From the NCBI GenBank assembly GCA_024408895.1, contig JAKSUO010000061.1:1-7214 (forward strand): a stretch of 7,214 nt of DNA, read 5' to 3'. Of the stretch, positions 6,505-7,214 are shown in pieces (position 1 is the stretch's first letter; each line of letters opens with the position of its first letter). The translations under genes and the position numbers were made by a program. A model generated the notes under the pieces. The model had not been told where the DNA came from, did not search any database, and was given only the letters and a program-made list of their open reading frames with translations. This DNA comes from Alphaproteobacteria bacterium. GTDB taxonomy: Bacteria > Pseudomonadota > Alphaproteobacteria > RF32 > CAG-239.

Positions 6505-6533
6505 TTTACAAATGAAATAAATTTGTATATGCC
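6505..6533 (+). promoter_or_regulatory. Possible fabI promoter
   Basis: TTTACA (6505-6510) and TATGCC (6528-6533) are 17 bases apart. The -35 matches five of six consensus positions and the -10 is weaker. The transcript would start near 6540 with a leader of about 60 bases. No clear promoter for yihY was found on the other strand. Confidence 0.3.
6507..6527. repeat. Perfect 7-bp inverted repeat in the yihY-fabI spacer
   Basis: TACAAAT (6507-6513) and ATTTGTA (6521-6527) are perfect complements around seven bases. Past one mismatch the symmetry continues for two more pairs. It lies between divergent genes and within the spacer of a possible fabI promoter, as an operator would. In such AT-rich DNA it may also be chance. 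Confidence 0.35.
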
Positions 6534-6600
6534 TCTCAACAGTAACATACTTCCAAAATATGAAGTAGTCTAGCAAATTTTAATATAAAGGATTAATAAA

Positions 6601-7214
6601 ATGGCCGCAGAGAGACTTATGGCTGGTAAAAAAGGTTTAATTATGGGTTTGGCAAATGACAGATCCATAGCATGGGGAATTGCCCAAGCCCTTAACGAAC
6701 ACGGAGCTCAAATTGCTATTTCATATCAAAATGACATATTGGCTAAAAGAGTTAAGCCTTTGGCTGAACAATTGAATAACCCGCTTTTAATTCAATGTGA
6801 TGTAACGGATAGCACATCTGTTGAAGCATGCTTCAAAGAATTGAGCGAAAAGTGGGGAAAGTTGGACTTTGTTGTGCATGCTATTGCTTTTTCGGATAAA
6901 GAGCAGTTAAGAGGACGCACGATTGATACAACGCTGGATAATTTCTTGAATACAATGCACATTTCGTGTTATTCATTTTTGGAAGCTTGTCGTTGCGCTT
7001 CGCCGATTATGAACGAAGGCGGTTCAATACTGACCTTAACATATTTAGGTTCGGAAAGAGTGTTGCCGAATTACAATATTATGGGGGTTGCTAAAGCAGC
7101 ATTAGAAGCGGAAGTTCGATATGCGGCCGCTGATTTAGGAAGTTTAGGTATTCGCGTGAATGCTATTTCCGCAGGGCCGATTAAAACGTTGGCTTCTGCC
7201 GGAATCGGCGATTT
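6601..7214 (+). CDS. fabI: Enoyl-[acyl-carrier-protein] reductase (NADH), 3' end outside window
   Basis: The first 204 residues of FabI are present, out of about 260 in the family. FabI carries out the last step of each fatty-acid elongation cycle, reducing trans-2-enoyl-ACP with NAD(P)H in the cytoplasm. The fold is an atypical short-chain dehydrogenase. The nucleotide-binding segment G-L-A-N-D-R-S-I-A-W-G-I-A is at 16-28 and C-D-V-T-D at 66-70. The catalytic Tyr158-x6-Lys165 is in P-N-Y-N-I-M-G-V-A-K, with the second conserved Tyr148 in T-Y-L-G-S-E-R. I-S-A-G-P-I-K-T-L-A at 189-198 is the FabI substrate-loop signature. Residue 96 is Ala in H-A-I-A-F, where E. coli has Gly93. AAGGA at 6588-6592, eight bases before ATG 6601, supports the start; the in-frame ATG at 6619 lacks such a site. 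The gene diverges from yihY and is not part of an operon visible here. Confidence 0.96.
   Translation, partial: MAAERLMAGKKGLIMGLANDRSIAWGIAQALNEHGAQIAISYQNDILAKRVKPLAEQLNNPLLIQCDVTDSTSVEACFKELSEKWGKLDFVVHAIAFSDKEQLRGRTIDTTLDNFLNTMHISCYSFLEACRCASPIMNEGGSILTLTYLGSERVLPNYNIMGVAKAALEAEVRYAAADLGSLGIRVNAISAGPIKTLASAGIGD

Noticed and set aside
6484..6576. TTG start at 6576 giving a 327-residue YihY
   Set aside because: The extra 31 residues have no counterpart in E. coli YihY and run into the fabI leader; ATG 6483 or 6480 fits the family length.
6581..6586. TAATAT as a -10 element for fabI
   Set aside because: It lies almost on the ribosome binding site, so the transcript would begin after or within that site, and no -35 is spaced correctly.
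1..7214. Search for CRISPR arrays, tRNA or rRNA genes, insertion sequences, toxin-antitoxin or defence genes
   Set aside because: No regular repeat-spacer pattern, tRNA-like fold, transposase motif, terminal inverted repeats or small toxin-antitoxin pair was seen on either strand.

Overview
The window looks like a low-GC alphaproteobacterial chromosome, perhaps a host-associated lineage. Four things point there: an alphaproteobacterial-style RecA; a LexA box of the alphaproteobacterial GTTC-N7-GTTC type in the recA promoter; a FabI with an 'AFSDK.ELRGR'-like segment that I recall from alphaproteobacterial homologues; and AT-rich spacers around genes of moderate GC. The lineage call is inference; I could not run a phylogeny.

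Layout: (1) 1-229 is the 3' end of an unrecognised plus-strand gene carrying a run of 15 A. (2) 281-3501 is a two-gene surface-glycan operon behind a near-consensus sigma70 promoter. It holds a GT2 glycosyltransferase, then, overlapping by 7 bases, a two-domain protein that joins a GT2 domain to a CDP-glycerol/CDP-ribitol phosphotransferase-like (TagB/TagF) domain. (3) A perfect 13-bp hairpin at 3509-3539 serves as terminator for this operon and for the convergent recA. (4) recA lies on the minus strand, with its LexA box placed inside the promoter spacer. (5) An HD-domain phosphohydrolase gene diverges from recA. (6) A yihY-type inner-membrane protein gene on the minus strand converges on the HD gene, and their stop codons overlap. 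(7) fabI, diverging from yihY, runs off the right edge.

How the genes relate: the two glycosyltransferase genes form a unit that probably builds a capsule or LPS side chain, possibly with phosphodiester-linked polyol or sugar units. recA, the HD gene, yihY and fabI are housekeeping or conserved genes and do not form one pathway. The clearest regulatory logic is at recA, where LexA bound between -35 and -10 would block RNA polymerase until DNA damage. No RNA genes, CRISPR arrays, insertion sequences or defence systems were seen. I do not see a new multi-gene system. The points most worth checking are the GT2-TagF-like fusion, the compact SOS promoter with an extra overlapping half-site, and the A15 tract in the left-edge gene.
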